Positions 51,890-61,180 of a stretch of DNA of 64,000 nucleotides are shown one piece after another. The notes below the pieces were generated by a model that saw only the letters and a list, made by a program, of their open reading frames with translations, had not been told where the DNA came from and made no database searches. The stretch spans positions 1,523,501 to 1,587,500 of the forward strand of contig NZ_JAUCBS010000013.1 of the NCBI RefSeq assembly GCF_034676705.1, read 5' to 3'. The DNA comes from Gemmobacter sp. (GTDB lineage Bacteria; Pseudomonadota; Alphaproteobacteria; Rhodobacterales; Rhodobacteraceae). A program made the position numbers and the translations under genes. Positions within the stretch are counted from its first letter, which is position 1. Every line of letters starts with the position of its first letter.

Positions 51890-54319
51890 ATGACCGCTCC
51901 CCTGACTGTCGAGATCGAGGGCCTGTATTGCGCCGCCTGCGTGGGCCGCGCCGAAAAGGTGCTGCGCGCGCAGCCCGGCATTGCCAGCGCCGAGGTCAAC
52001 CTGGCGCAGAACACCGCGCGCATCGGCTTTGCCGGTGCCGCCGATCTGGCCGGTGCCGATACCGCGCTGAAACGCGCCGGCTATGGCCTGGGGCACGAGG
52101 TGACGCGGCTGGCGCTGGATGGCATGACCTGCGCCTCTTGCGTCAATCGGGTGGAAAAGGCGCTGCTGGCGCTGCCGGGGGTGGAAAGCGCCGCGGCCAA
52201 CCTGGCCGATACCTCGGTCACGGTGCGCCATGTTGCCGGGCCCGAGATGCTGCCCGCCATGCTGGTAGCACTTGGCAAGGCCGGTTACCCGGCCGAGCCG
52301 CTGACCGATGCCGGTGCCGACCGGCAGGCGGCCGAGGAGGCGGCGATGAAGCGCCGGTTCCTGTGGGCGCTGGTGCTGACCCTGCCGGTTTTCGTGCTGG
52401 AAATGGGCGGGCATCTGATCCCTGCGTTCCATCACTGGGTGCTGCATACCATCGGGCAGGGGCCCAGCTGGACGGTGCAGGCGCTGTTGACCACGGCCAT
52501 TCTGGCCGGGCCGGGGCGGGTGTTCCTGACGCGGGGCCTGCCGTCACTGTTCCGGCTGTCGCCCGACATGAACGCGCTGGTCGCGGTGGGCACGCTGTCG
52601 GCCTGGGCCTATTCCATGGTGGCGCTGCTGGTGCCGCAGGTGCTGCCGGAAAATGCCCGCGCGGTCTATTTCGAGGCGGCGGCGGTGATCGTGACGCTGA
52701 TCCTGATGGGCCGCTGGCTGGAGGCGCGGGCGCGCGGCCGCACCGGCGCCGCCATTCGCCGGCTGGTCGATCTGCAACCCGATACCGCGCTGGTGGAAAC
52801 GCCGGAAGGCGATACCGAACGCAGCGCCCATGCGCTGCATCCCGGCGATATCCTGCGCATCCGTCCGGGCGAACGGCTGGCAGCGGACGGGGTGGTGATT
52901 TCGGGCACGTCCTACATCGACGAAAGCATGATCACCGGCGAACCCGTGCCGGTTGCCAAGGCCGAAGGGGCCGAGGTGACGGGCGGCACGGTCAACGGCA
53001 CCGGCGCCCTTCGGGTGCGGGTGACGCGGGCGGGCACCGATACCCGGTTGCACCAGATCGTGCGCATGGTGGGCGATGCCCAGGCCGGCAAGCTGCCGAT
53101 CCAGGCGCTGGTCGACAAGGTGACGGCGGTGTTCGTGCCGGTGGTCATGGGGCTGGCGCTGCTGGCGGTGGTGGTCTGGCTGCTGTCCGGCGCGCCCTTG
53201 ACGCAGGCGCTGGTCGCGGGCGTGTCGGTGCTGATCGTGGCCTGCCCTTGCGCCATGGGGCTGGCAACGCCGACCTCGATTCTGGTCGGCACCGGGCGCG
53301 CGGCGGAACTGGGCGTGCTGTTCCGCAAGGGCGAGGCGTTGCAGCGGCTGTCCTCGGTGCAGGGGGTGGCGTTCGACAAGACCGGCACCCTGACCGAAGG
53401 CCGCCCGGAACTGACCGATGTGGTGCTGGCCGGCGGCATGGACGAAGGCCGCGTGCTGGCCCTGGCCGCCGCGGTCGAGGCGCAATCGGAACACCCGGTC
53501 GCGCTGGCGATCCAGCGCGGGGCCACCGCGCGCGGGCTGGTGGTGGCCGAGGCATCGGATGTGCAGGCGGTGCCGGGGCAGGGCGTCACGGGCCTTGTCG
53601 GCGGCGCCCGGGTGGTGCTGGGCAACCCTCGGCTGATGCAGGCCCAGGGCGTGGCGATTGAGGCCCTGACCGGGCCGGCGGCCGAACTGGCCGCGCGCGG
53701 GCGGACGGTGCTTTATGCCGCCATCGACGGCCAGCCTGCGGCCCTGCTGGCGGTGGCCGACCCGATCAAGCCCGGCGCCGCCCCTGCCATTGCGGCGCTG
53801 AAGGCGATGGGATTGCAGGTTGCCATGATCTCGGGCGATGCCGAGGCGACGGCGCGCGCGGTGGCGGGCGAAATCGGCATCGACACCGTGGTTGCCGGCG
53901 TGCTGCCCGAAGGCAAGGTGCAGGCCATTCAGGGCCTTGGCCCGATGGCCTTTGTCGGCGACGGCATCAACGATGCCCCCGTGCTGGCCGCGTCCGAGGT
54001 GGGGCTGGCCATGGGGCAGGGCACCGATGTGGCGATCGAGGCGGCGGATGTCATCCTGACCTCGGGCGATCCGCGCGCGGTGGCCACGGCGGTCACGCTG
54101 GCGCGCGCCACGCTGCGCAACATCCGGCAGAACCTGTTCTGGGCCTTTGCCTACAATGCCGCGCTGATCCCGGTGGCGGCGGGGGTGTTCTACCCCGCCT
54201 TCGGCCTGATGCTGTCGCCGATGCTGGCGGCGGGGGCGATGGCGCTGTCCTCGGTTTTCGTGCTGTCGAACGCCCTGCGCCTGCGCCGCGCAGGGCACCG
54301 GATCGGAGAGGTGCAATGA
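51890..54319 (+). CDS. copA: Copper-exporting P1B-type ATPase CopA
   Basis: The 809-residue P-type ATPase has two N-terminal heavy-metal domains with CxxC pairs at Cys14/Cys17 (YCAAC) and Cys81/Cys84 (TCASC). About eight membrane helices follow, with the copper motif CPC in VACPCAMGLATPTS. Also present are TGEPVP (actuator), phosphorylated DKTGT, HP in SEHPVAL and the hinge GDGINDAP. It exports Cu(I) from the cytoplasm. A GGAAAGGAG ribosome site precedes it; its stop overlaps cueR. Confidence 0.97.
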   Translation: MTAPLTVEIEGLYCAACVGRAEKVLRAQPGIASAEVNLAQNTARIGFAGAADLAGADTALKRAGYGLGHEVTRLALDGMTCASCVNRVEKALLALPGVESAAANLADTSVTVRHVAGPEMLPAMLVALGKAGYPAEPLTDAGADRQAAEEAAMKRRFLWALVLTLPVFVLEMGGHLIPAFHHWVLHTIGQGPSWTVQALLTTAILAGPGRVFLTRGLPSLFRLSPDMNALVAVGTLSAWAYSMVALLVPQVLPENARAVYFEAAAVIVTLILMGRWLEARARGRTGAAIRRLVDLQPDTALVETPEGDTERSAHALHPGDILRIRPGERLAADGVVISGTSYIDESMITGEPVPVAKAEGAEVTGGTVNGTGALRVRVTRAGTDTRLHQIVRMVGDAQAGKLPIQALVDKVTAVFVPVVMGLALLAVVVWLLSGAPLTQALVAGVSVLIVACPCAMGLATPTSILVGTGRAAELGVLFRKGEALQRLSSVQGVAFDKTGTLTEGRPELTDVVLAGGMDEGRVLALAAAVEAQSEHPVALAIQRGATARGLVVAEASDVQAVPGQGVTGLVGGARVVLGNPRLMQAQGVAIEALTGPAAELAARGRTVLYAAIDGQPAALLAVADPIKPGAAPAIAALKAMGLQVAMISGDAEATARAVAGEIGIDTVVAGVLPEGKVQAIQGLGPMAFVGDGINDAPVLAASEVGLAMGQGTDVAIEAADVILTSGDPRAVATAVTLARATLRNIRQNLFWAFAYNAALIPVAAGVFYPAFGLMLSPMLAAGAMALSSVFVLSNALRLRRAGHRIGEVQ

Positions 54320-54708
54320 ACATCAAGGAAGCCGCGCAGGCCACTGGCCTGCCTGCAAAAACCATCCGCTACTATGAGGAGATCGGCCTGGTCGCGCCGC
54401 GTCGCATGGCCAATGGATATCGCCGCTTTGCCCCCGCCGATCTGGACCGGCTGGAGTTTCTGGCCCGGTCACGCGCGCTGGGATTCACCATCGAGGATTG
54501 TCGCGCGCTGGTCAGTCTGCGCGCCGATCCGCACCGCGCCAGCGCCGATGTGAAACAGATCGCCCAGCATCATCTGGACGGCATCGACGACCGCATCGCG
54601 CAGCTGGAGGCGATGCGCGCCGCCCTGGCCGGGATGATCGCGGCCTGCCCCGGCGATCAGGGGCCGCAGTGCGCCATTCTGGCCGGGATCGCCGGCGACG
54701 GCGCCTAG
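54316..54708 (+). CDS. cueR: Copper-responsive MerR-family regulator CueR
   Basis: The 130-residue MerR protein has helix-turn-helix MNIKEAAQATGLPAKTIRYYEEIGLVAPRR. A dimer helix follows, and the C-terminal copper loop has two Cys (about 116 and 124: AACPGDQGPQCAIL), matching the CueR pair. It overlaps copA by four bases and should activate the promoter at 51837. Convergent with the next gene, overlapping by four bases. Confidence 0.93.
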   Translation: MNIKEAAQATGLPAKTIRYYEEIGLVAPRRMANGYRRFAPADLDRLEFLARSRALGFTIEDCRALVSLRADPHRASADVKQIAQHHLDGIDDRIAQLEAMRAALAGMIAACPGDQGPQCAILAGIAGDGA

Positions 54709-55394
54709 AATTCCAGCCAGCTGCCCAGCTTCAGCGCGGTCCGCCGGTCGTGCAGCCCATGGCGCAGGCCCAGTTCCAGGCTGATCTTGCCGGGCCCGCG
54801 CCACACGACCGAGGGGGCAAGGTGCAGTTGCATCCGCTCTCCCTTGGCCTTTTCCACCTGCACCTGCCCGATCACCGCCCAACGGTCGCGCAGGCGGTAG
54901 CCCAGCGTCCCGTCGGCCTTGATCCGGGCGCTGGCGGGCCCGGCATCCAGCCTCAGGTCAAGGCTGGCCCAGCCGGGCCATGGCCGGGCCAGCGCGGTGC
55001 CCAGGCTGAACCCCAGCCGGGCGGCGACGGTGGGGCGATACTTGATCACCGCCTGCCAGCTGCCGGGGAGCCAGACGACGGGAATGTGGATGGTGATGTG
55101 GGTGTCGGGCATGCCCACCGCCAGCCCCGCCGACCAGGCCAGCTTCCACCGCCCCCGGTCGCGCAGCGCCTTGTGATAGGTCGCGGCCACCTGCCATGCG
55201 CCGGATCCCCGATCAACCCAGCCGTCCAGCGCCAGCCACCGCCCGCGCCCCAGCCCGCGTTCGGCCCAGAGACTGGCCGTCTGCCCGGTGGTGCCAAGCG
55301 CCACGAAATGCCGCCCCTTGTCGCGCGGCCAGGGGCCGGCGGCGGCGGCCGCCGCCCAGAACATCAGCAGAATGGCAAAAAAGAACCCGCGCAT
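54705..55394 (-). CDS. Hypothetical exported protein, possibly outer-membrane beta-barrel
   Basis: The 229-residue protein has a signal peptide (MRGFFFAILLMFWAAAAAAG). A run of amphipathic strands rich in Gly, Arg and Trp ends in Phe (LKLGSWLEF), as in outer-membrane barrels. No family is recognised. It is convergent with cueR (four-base overlap) and lies upstream of enolase on the same strand, separated by a repeat copy. Confidence 0.7.
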   Translation of the reverse strand: MRGFFFAILLMFWAAAAAAGPWPRDKGRHFVALGTTGQTASLWAERGLGRGRWLALDGWVDRGSGAWQVAATYHKALRDRGRWKLAWSAGLAVGMPDTHITIHIPVVWLPGSWQAVIKYRPTVAARLGFSLGTALARPWPGWASLDLRLDAGPASARIKADGTLGYRLRDRWAVIGQVQVEKAKGERMQLHLAPSVVWRGPGKISLELGLRHGLHDRRTALKLGSWLEF

Positions 55395-55437
55395 GGGCCA
55401 AGCATGCGCGGGTCTTGCTTAACAGGCGGTTAATGCC

Positions 55438-55532
55438 GGTTCGCTCTGATCCAAATATCCCCGGGGGGATTTTCAAGGGGGCAGGCAGGCCCCCTTGAAG
55501 CGGGGTGCGGGGCGGCAGCCCCGCGGGCCTCC
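55438..55532 (-). repeat. Dispersed intergenic repeat, copy 10
   Basis: Reverse-strand copy. GGGGATATTTGGATCAGAG core on the minus strand (55439-55468), a hairpin with TTCAAGGGGGC/GCCCCCTTGAA arms (55473-55500) and a GGGGCTGCCGCCCC hairpin near 55512. It fills the gap after eno. Confidence 0.88.
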
Positions 55533-55533
55533 C

Positions 55534-56811
55534 TCAGGTCCGCAGGATGCTCATGCCGGCATATTCGGCGATGTCGCCCAGCATCTCCTCGATACGGATC
55601 AGCTGGTTGTATTTCGCCAGCCGGTCCGACCGCGCCAGCGAGCCGGTCTTGATCTGGCCGCAGTTGGTGGCCACCGCCAGATCGGCGATGGTGCTGTCCT
55701 CGGTCTCGCCCGACCGGTGCGACATGACGCTGGTATAGCCCGCACGGTCGGCCATGCGGACGGCATCCAGCGTTTCGGTCAGGGTGCCGATCTGGTTGAC
55801 CTTGACCAAGAGCGAATTGGCGCAGCCGCGCTCGATCCCTTCGGCCAGCCGTTCCGGGTTGGTCACGAACAGATCGTCGCCCACCAGCTGCACGCCGCCG
55901 CCCAGACGGTCGGTCAGCATCTGCCAGCCGTCCCAGTCATCCTCGGCGCAGCCATCCTCGATCGACAGGATCGGGTAGTCGGCGCACAGGCTGGCCAGGA
56001 AATCGACGTTCTGTTCGGCCGTCAGGCTCAGGCCCTCGCCGGTCATGGCATAGCGGCCGTCCTTGAAATATTCGGTGGAGGCGCAGTCCAGCGCCAGCAT
56101 GATGTCCTCGCCGGGGGTGTAGCCGGCGATTTCCACCGATTTCAGGATGAAATCCAGCGCCTCGCGGGCCGAACCGAGGTTGGGCGCGAACCCGCCTTCG
56201 TCACCGACGTTGGTGTTGTGGCCGGCCTTCTTCAGTTCCTTTTTCAGGACGTGGAAGACCTCGGCGCCCATCCGCACGGCATCGCGGATGTTGTGGGCCG
56301 AGACCGGCATGATCATGAATTCCTGGATGTCGATCGGGTTGTCGGCATGCTGACCGCCGTTGATGATGTTCATCATCGGCACGGGCAGCAGGCGGGCGCC
56401 GGTGCCGCCGACATAGCGGAACAGCGGCTGGCGGGTGGCCATGGCGGCCGCCTTGGCGGTCGCCAGCGACACGCCCAGAATGGCATTGGCGCCCAGGCGC
56501 GACTTGTTGGCGGTGCCGTCCATTTCGACCAGCAGGCGGTCGATGGCGATCTGTTCGGTCGAATCGAACCCGACCAGCGCTTCGGCGATTTCGCCGTTCA
56601 CGGCGGCGACCGCATCCAGCACGCCCTTGCCCAGATAGCGCGACGCGTCGCCGTCCCGCTTTTCCACCGCTTCGTGCGCGCCGGTCGAGGCGCCCGAGGG
56701 AACGGCGGCGCGGCCCATCTCGCCGTCTTCCAGGGTCACGTCCACCTCGATGGTGGGGTTGCCCCGGCTGTCGAGGATCTCGCGGGCGTGGATGTCGATG
56801 ATCGTGGTCAT
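55534..56811 (-). CDS. eno: Enolase
   Basis: The 425-residue enolase shows IHAREILDSRGNPTIEVDV, AAVPSGASTGAHEA (flexible loop), NVGDEGGFAPNL, ALDCASTEYF, SIEDGCAEDDWDGW (metal ligands) and VMSHRSGETEDSTIADL. It converts 2-phosphoglycerate to phosphoenolpyruvate in glycolysis and is also a degradosome partner in many bacteria. The start follows AAAAGGGATTGCCCC on the minus strand. Confidence 0.98.
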   Translation of the reverse strand: MTTIIDIHAREILDSRGNPTIEVDVTLEDGEMGRAAVPSGASTGAHEAVEKRDGDASRYLGKGVLDAVAAVNGEIAEALVGFDSTEQIAIDRLLVEMDGTANKSRLGANAILGVSLATAKAAAMATRQPLFRYVGGTGARLLPVPMMNIINGGQHADNPIDIQEFMIMPVSAHNIRDAVRMGAEVFHVLKKELKKAGHNTNVGDEGGFAPNLGSAREALDFILKSVEIAGYTPGEDIMLALDCASTEYFKDGRYAMTGEGLSLTAEQNVDFLASLCADYPILSIEDGCAEDDWDGWQMLTDRLGGGVQLVGDDLFVTNPERLAEGIERGCANSLLVKVNQIGTLTETLDAVRMADRAGYTSVMSHRSGETEDSTIADLAVATNCGQIKTGSLARSDRLAKYNQLIRIEEMLGDIAEYAGMSILRT

Positions 56812-56859
56812 GGGGCAATCCCTTTTGGGGTGAAGGTGGCGCCCCTTTATCGGTTTCAG

Positions 56860-57753
56860 CTACTTATGAAAAGCATGGTAGCGCTCGCGCACGAAGGTAT
56901 AGAGGCCGGACCCGACGATCAGCGCGCTGCCGGCCAGCATCCAGGTATCCGGCATCTCGCGGAAGGCCAGCCAGCCCAGCACCATGGCAAAGACCAGACG
57001 CGAATAGCGATAGGGCATGATGGCCGAAACCTCGCCCACGCGGGTGGCGACGACCATCAGCCAATAGCCGGTGACCCCCATCCCGGCGACGCCTGCCAGC
57101 AGCGCCCAGTCCAGCCCCTGCGGCATCATCCAGGGGCTGCCGGTGACCCCCATCAGGATCAGCCCCGACGGGATGAACGAGACCGAGCCCCACAGCGCCA
57201 GCGACAGCGACGAGACGGCCCCCGCCACCTTGCGCGTGGCCAGATCGCGCACGGCCAGGCTGAACACGGCGGTCATCGAGGCGGCGGCGGCAGCGGCCGA
57301 CAGCCCGTCGCCCGTGGGGCGCAGGATGACCAGCACGCCCAGAAATCCCGCCGCCACGGCGGCCCAGCGGCGCCAGCCCACCTTTTCGCCCAGGAACACC
57401 GCCGCCCCCAGCGTCATGGCCAGCGGCATGGTCTGGTGCAGCGCCGATGCGGTGCCCAGCGGCATCAGCGTAAGGGCGGTGATGAACCCGGCGCTGCCCG
57501 ACATTTCGGCCAGGTTCCGCACGATCACCAGCGGGTGCAGGACGGCCCGCGTGACCAGCGGGTGGCGCTGGCGCAGCGCGATCAGCCCCAGCACCAGCGT
57601 GGATCCGATGCCGATCGCCAGAATGATCTGGCCGGGCGGCACGCGGCCGCCGACCGCCTTGACCAGCATGTCCTCGATGGCGAAGGCGGCCATGGCCGCG
57701 ACCATCAGCAAGCCGCCGCGCAGGTTGTCGCGGGTCAGGTCTGCGGGGGTCAT
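56860..57753 (-). CDS. EamA/DMT-family transporter
   Basis: From ATG 57753 (GAAAGGC site) the product has 297 residues, with ten membrane helices in two EamA repeats (about 10-145 and 155-285). Helix motifs such as ALTLMPLGTASALHQTMPLAMTLGAAVFLGEKVGWRRW are typical of RhaT/YdcZ-like DMT exporters. The substrate is unknown. It lies 48 bases upstream of eno on the same strand. Confidence 0.88.
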   Translation of the reverse strand: MTPADLTRDNLRGGLLMVAAMAAFAIEDMLVKAVGGRVPPGQIILAIGIGSTLVLGLIALRQRHPLVTRAVLHPLVIVRNLAEMSGSAGFITALTLMPLGTASALHQTMPLAMTLGAAVFLGEKVGWRRWAAVAAGFLGVLVILRPTGDGLSAAAAAASMTAVFSLAVRDLATRKVAGAVSSLSLALWGSVSFIPSGLILMGVTGSPWMMPQGLDWALLAGVAGMGVTGYWLMVVATRVGEVSAIMPYRYSRLVFAMVLGWLAFREMPDTWMLAGSALIVGSGLYTFVRERYHAFHK

Positions 57754-57881
57754 CGGGGCTGCCTTTCGCTTCGGTGCAAGACTGGTGACCCCACTGTGCG
57801 CCAAGGTCAAGCCGATAGGCACTGGCCACCCGGCCCCGCCTGCGCTATCTGCCGGATAGAATGCGATCAGGGGGGCTTCCC

Positions 57882-59006
57882 ATGTCCGAGGACTACGCCA
57901 AACCGGGCCAGGTGGAACGCGACTGGGGCGCGGCCATCTCGCCCATCGAGGACATCATCGAGGATGCGCGCAACGGGCGCATGTTCATTCTTGTCGATCA
58001 CGAGGATCGCGAGAACGAAGGCGATCTGGTGATCCCGGCGCAGATGTGCACGCCGGCCGCCATCAACTTCATGGCCACGCATGGCCGCGGGCTGATCTGC
58101 CTTGCCATGCCCGCCGCCCGGATCGAGCAGCTGGGCCTGCCGCTGATGAGCCCCAAGAACTCCAGCCGGCACGAAACCGCCTTCACCCTGTCGATCGAGG
58201 CGCGCGAAGGCGTGACCACCGGGATTTCGGCGCATGACCGCGCGCGGACGATTTCGGTCGCCATCGACCCGACCAAGGGCGCGGCCGATATTGCGACGCC
58301 GGGCCATGTGTTCCCGCTGCGCGCCCGCGATGGCGGCGTGCTGGTGCGCGCCGGCCATACCGAGGCGGCGGTGGACATCAGCCGCCTTGCCGGGCTGAAC
58401 GCCAGCGGCGTGATCTGCGAGATCATGAACGATGACGGCACCATGGCCCGTCTGCCCGACCTGATCGCCTTTGCCCAGCGGCACGGGCTGAAGGTGGGCA
58501 CGATTTCCGACCTGATCGCCTATCGCCGCCGCCACGACAACCTGGTCAACGAAAAGGCGGTGCGCCGCGTGACCTCGGCCTATGGCGGCGACTGGCTGAT
58601 GCGGGTCTATGCCGATGAAACCCAGGGCGCCGAACATATCGTGCTGACCAAGGGCGATCTGTCGACCGATGCCCCGGTGCTGGTGCGCATCCACCAGATC
58701 AACGCGCTGGAAGACGTGCTGGGCATCGACCCCGGCCGGTCCGGCGAAATGCAGGCCGCCATGCGGCTGATCGCCCGCGAAGGGCGCGGCGTGGTGGTGC
58801 TGCTGCGCGATACCACGATGAAGCTGGTGATGGACGGCGAACATTCGCCCCAGACCCTGCGCCAGTATGGCCTGGGCGCGCAGATCCTGGCCGCGCTTGG
58901 CCTCAAGCGGATCGAACTGGTGACCAACTCGGTCAAGCCGCGGGTGGTGGGCCTGGAGGCCTATGACCTGGAAATCACCGGCACCCGCCCCATTCCCAAG
59001 GAGTAA
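57882..59006 (+). CDS. ribB: 3,4-dihydroxy-2-butanone 4-phosphate synthase with degenerate RibA domain (RibBX type)
   Basis: The 374-residue protein has a good RibB domain (about 25-220): DHEDRENEGDLVIPAQ, the Mg-binding Glu pair and RAGHTEAAVD. Residues about 225-370 align with GTP cyclohydrolase II, but the three zinc cysteines and the GRGIGL catalytic segment are missing (it reads RIHQINALEDVLGIDPG and REGRGVVVLLRDT). It should therefore make dihydroxybutanone phosphate but not open GTP. Such RibBX forms are known in Proteobacteria. First gene of ribBX-ribH-nusB. Confidence 0.93.
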   Translation: MSEDYAKPGQVERDWGAAISPIEDIIEDARNGRMFILVDHEDRENEGDLVIPAQMCTPAAINFMATHGRGLICLAMPAARIEQLGLPLMSPKNSSRHETAFTLSIEAREGVTTGISAHDRARTISVAIDPTKGAADIATPGHVFPLRARDGGVLVRAGHTEAAVDISRLAGLNASGVICEIMNDDGTMARLPDLIAFAQRHGLKVGTISDLIAYRRRHDNLVNEKAVRRVTSAYGGDWLMRVYADETQGAEHIVLTKGDLSTDAPVLVRIHQINALEDVLGIDPGRSGEMQAAMRLIAREGRGVVVLLRDTTMKLVMDGEHSPQTLRQYGLGAQILAALGLKRIELVTNSVKPRVVGLEAYDLEITGTRPIPKE

Positions 59007-59009
59007 GCC

Positions 59010-59528
59010 ATGGCCGGAGCCTCGCACCATACCCTCCCGCCGCCGGTGTTCGACAAGCCGGTGAAACTGCTGATCGTGGTGGCGCCCTATTACAAGGACA
59101 TCGCCGACAACATGATCGCCGGTGCCCGTGCGGCCGCCGAACAGGTCGGTGCGACCTGCGACCTGATCGAGGTGCCGGGCGCGCTGGAAATCCCCACCGC
59201 CATCGCCATGGCGGAGCGGCTGTCGAACTATGACGGCTACGTGGCCATCGGCTGCGTGATCCGGGGCGAAACCACGCATTACGATACGGTTTGCAACGAC
59301 AGCTCGCGCGGGATCACCCTGCTGGGCTTGCAGGGCGCGTGCATCGGCAATGGCATCCTGACGGTGGAAAACCATCAGCAGGCCGCCGTGCGCGCCGATC
59401 CGGCCGACCAGAACAAGGGCGGCGGCGCCGCCATGGCCGCGCTGCACCTGATCGCGCTGGCGCGCAAATGGTCGGGCACCACCAAGGGCATCGGCTTTCG
59501 CGCCGATGAAGGGGCGTTCCGCGCATGA
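59010..59528 (+). CDS. ribH: 6,7-dimethyl-8-ribityllumazine synthase
   Basis: The 172-residue protein shows the lumazine synthase features KLLIVVAPYYKDIADNMIAGA, EVPGALEIPTAI and GCVIRGETTHYDTVCNDSSRGI, with the catalytic His in the TTHYD segment. It condenses dihydroxybutanone phosphate with the pyrimidine intermediate. Three bases after ribBX; it overlaps nusB by four bases. Confidence 0.96.
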   Translation: MAGASHHTLPPPVFDKPVKLLIVVAPYYKDIADNMIAGARAAAEQVGATCDLIEVPGALEIPTAIAMAERLSNYDGYVAIGCVIRGETTHYDTVCNDSSRGITLLGLQGACIGNGILTVENHQQAAVRADPADQNKGGGAAMAALHLIALARKWSGTTKGIGFRADEGAFRA

Positions 59529-60016
59529 CCGTCGATGACAAGCGCAAGGCCGCCCAGGCCGAAAAGCGCCGTCTGAAATCGGCGGCGCGGCTTTATGCCG
59601 TGCAGGCGCTCTATCAGATGGAATCCTCGGGCCAGACGGTCGAGCGGGTGGCCCGCGAATTCGAGACGCACCGCTTCGGCATGGTGGTGGACGAGGTCGA
59701 GTTTTCCGAGGCCGATGCCGGGCATTTCCGCGTGCTGCTGGACAATGCGGTCAACTGGCAGGCCAGGATCGACCAGATGACCGACCGCGCGCTGGCGGCC
59801 GCCTGGCCCATCGACCGGATCGACCCGGTGCTGCGCGCGCTGTTCCGCGCCGCGGGTGCCGAACTGGTGGCGCCGGGCACGCCGCCCAAGGTGGTGATCA
59901 ACGAATTCGTCGATGTCGCCAAGGCGTTCTTTCCCGACGGGCGCGAGCCGAAATTCGTCAACGCCGTGCTGGACCACATGGCGCGCGAGGCCCGGCCCGA
60001 GGCGTTCGGGGCCTGA
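59525..60016 (+). CDS. nusB: Transcription antitermination factor NusB
   Basis: The 163-residue all-helical protein has the NusB pattern SAARLYAVQALYQMESSG near the start and INEFVDVAKAFFPDGREPKFVNAVLD near the end. It binds boxA RNA with NusE (S10) and acts in rRNA antitermination. Its place after ribH is a common proteobacterial arrangement. Four-base overlap with ribH suggests coupled translation. Confidence 0.95.
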   Translation: MTVDDKRKAAQAEKRRLKSAARLYAVQALYQMESSGQTVERVAREFETHRFGMVVDEVEFSEADAGHFRVLLDNAVNWQARIDQMTDRALAAAWPIDRIDPVLRALFRAAGAELVAPGTPPKVVINEFVDVAKAFFPDGREPKFVNAVLDHMAREARPEAFGA

Positions 60017-60031
60017 CATGCGGGGCAGGGG

Positions 60032-60385
60032 ATGATCCTTTCCCTGACCGCGATCCTTGTCTTTCAGCTGGCAGGCGTGGTGCTGGTGCAGGTGCTGCGC
60101 CTGCCCGTGCCGGGGCCGGTGGCCGGCATGGTGCTGCTGCTGGCGGCGATGGCGCTGTCGCGGCGGCTGGCGGGGCTGGTGCGCCCGGGCGGGCAGGGTA
60201 TCTTGCAACATCTGTCGCTGCTGTTCGTGCCGGCCGGGGTCGGCGTGGTGGGCCATCTGGGCACGCTGGGCGGGCAGGGGCTGGCGATCGGGGTGGCGCT
60301 GCTGGTGTCCACCGCGCTGGCCATCGCGGCGGGGGCGCTGGTGTTCGTGGTGCTGGCCCGGCTGACGGGGGCCGGCGATGACTGA
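60032..60385 (+). CDS. LrgA/CidA-family membrane protein
   Basis: The 117-residue protein has four membrane helices and the family pattern QLAGVVLVQVLRLPVPGPVAGMVLLLAAM and LLFVPAGVGVVGHL. In other bacteria LrgA/CidA proteins are holin-like or take part in small-acid transport. It overlaps the LrgB gene by eight bases, forming the usual pair. Confidence 0.9.
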   Translation: MILSLTAILVFQLAGVVLVQVLRLPVPGPVAGMVLLLAAMALSRRLAGLVRPGGQGILQHLSLLFVPAGVGVVGHLGTLGGQGLAIGVALLVSTALAIAAGALVFVVLARLTGAGDD

Positions 60386-61103
60386 CTTTGCCGAGATCTG
60401 GGGCTATCTGGGCCGCGATCCGCTGTTGTGGCTGACGCTGACGCTGGCGGCCTATGTCATCGGCGATGCGGCCGCGCGGGCCAGCGGCAAGCATCCGCTG
60501 GTCAACCCCGTGCTGATCGCGGTGGCGATCCTTGGCAGCATCCTGTGGGGCACGGCCACGCCCTATCCGGTCTATTTCGAAGGCGCGCAGTTCGTGCATT
60601 TCATGCTGGGCCCGGCCACGGTGGCGCTGGCGGTGCCGCTGCATGCGCAGCTGCCGCGCCTGCGGCGGGCGGCGCTGCCCATGCTGGCAGCGCTGGTCAC
60701 CGGGGTGGTCGTATCGACCGTCAGCGCGGTCTGGATCGCGCAGGCGCTGGGGGTGGACCGCAGCGTCCTGCTGTCGATGGTGCCGAAATCGGCCACGGCG
60801 GCGGTGGCGCTGGGGGTGTCGGAACAGATTGGCGGATCGCCCACCCTGACGGCGGTGCTGGTGCTGGTGACCGGGGCGATGGGCGCCATCATTGCCACTC
60901 CGCTCTTGAACGCGCTGCGGCTGCGCGACTGGCGGGCGCGCGGGTTTTCGGTGGGCGTCGCCGCGCATGGCATCGGTGCCGCGCGGGCCTTTCAGGTGCA
61001 TGAAACCGCCGGCGCCTTTGCCGCCATCGGCATGGGCCTGTCGGCGATCCTGACCGCGCTGCTGGCGCCGGTGCTGGCCGGCTGGCTGATTCCGGCCGGC
61101 TAG
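60378..61103 (+). CDS. LrgB-family membrane protein
   Basis: The 241-residue protein has about seven membrane helices and LrgB motifs: HPLVNPVLIAVAILGSILW, MLGPATVALAVPLHAQ, SVLLSMVPKSATAAVALGVSEQIGG and AAHGIGAARAFQVHETAGAFA. Forms a pair with the LrgA-like gene. Related LrgB/PLGG1 proteins move glycolate or glycerate in plastids, and murein-hydrolase control is the older bacterial view. Which applies here is unknown. Confidence 0.92.
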   Translation: MTDFAEIWGYLGRDPLLWLTLTLAAYVIGDAAARASGKHPLVNPVLIAVAILGSILWGTATPYPVYFEGAQFVHFMLGPATVALAVPLHAQLPRLRRAALPMLAALVTGVVVSTVSAVWIAQALGVDRSVLLSMVPKSATAAVALGVSEQIGGSPTLTAVLVLVTGAMGAIIATPLLNALRLRDWRARGFSVGVAAHGIGAARAFQVHETAGAFAAIGMGLSAILTALLAPVLAGWLIPAG

Positions 61104-61180
61104 GCCCCCCGCGTCACGCTGGCACTGGACGCGCCGCATTTCTGCGCTACCTTGATGCACATGCAGCACGGAGAATCACC

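Noticed and set aside
57754..57881. Possible FMN riboswitch before ribBX
   Set aside because: The leader is short and has none of the conserved RFN stem sequences.
55495..58032. An 845-codon frame antisense to eno and the EamA transporter gene
   Set aside because: Same GC-rich shadow effect; eno is certain on the minus strand.
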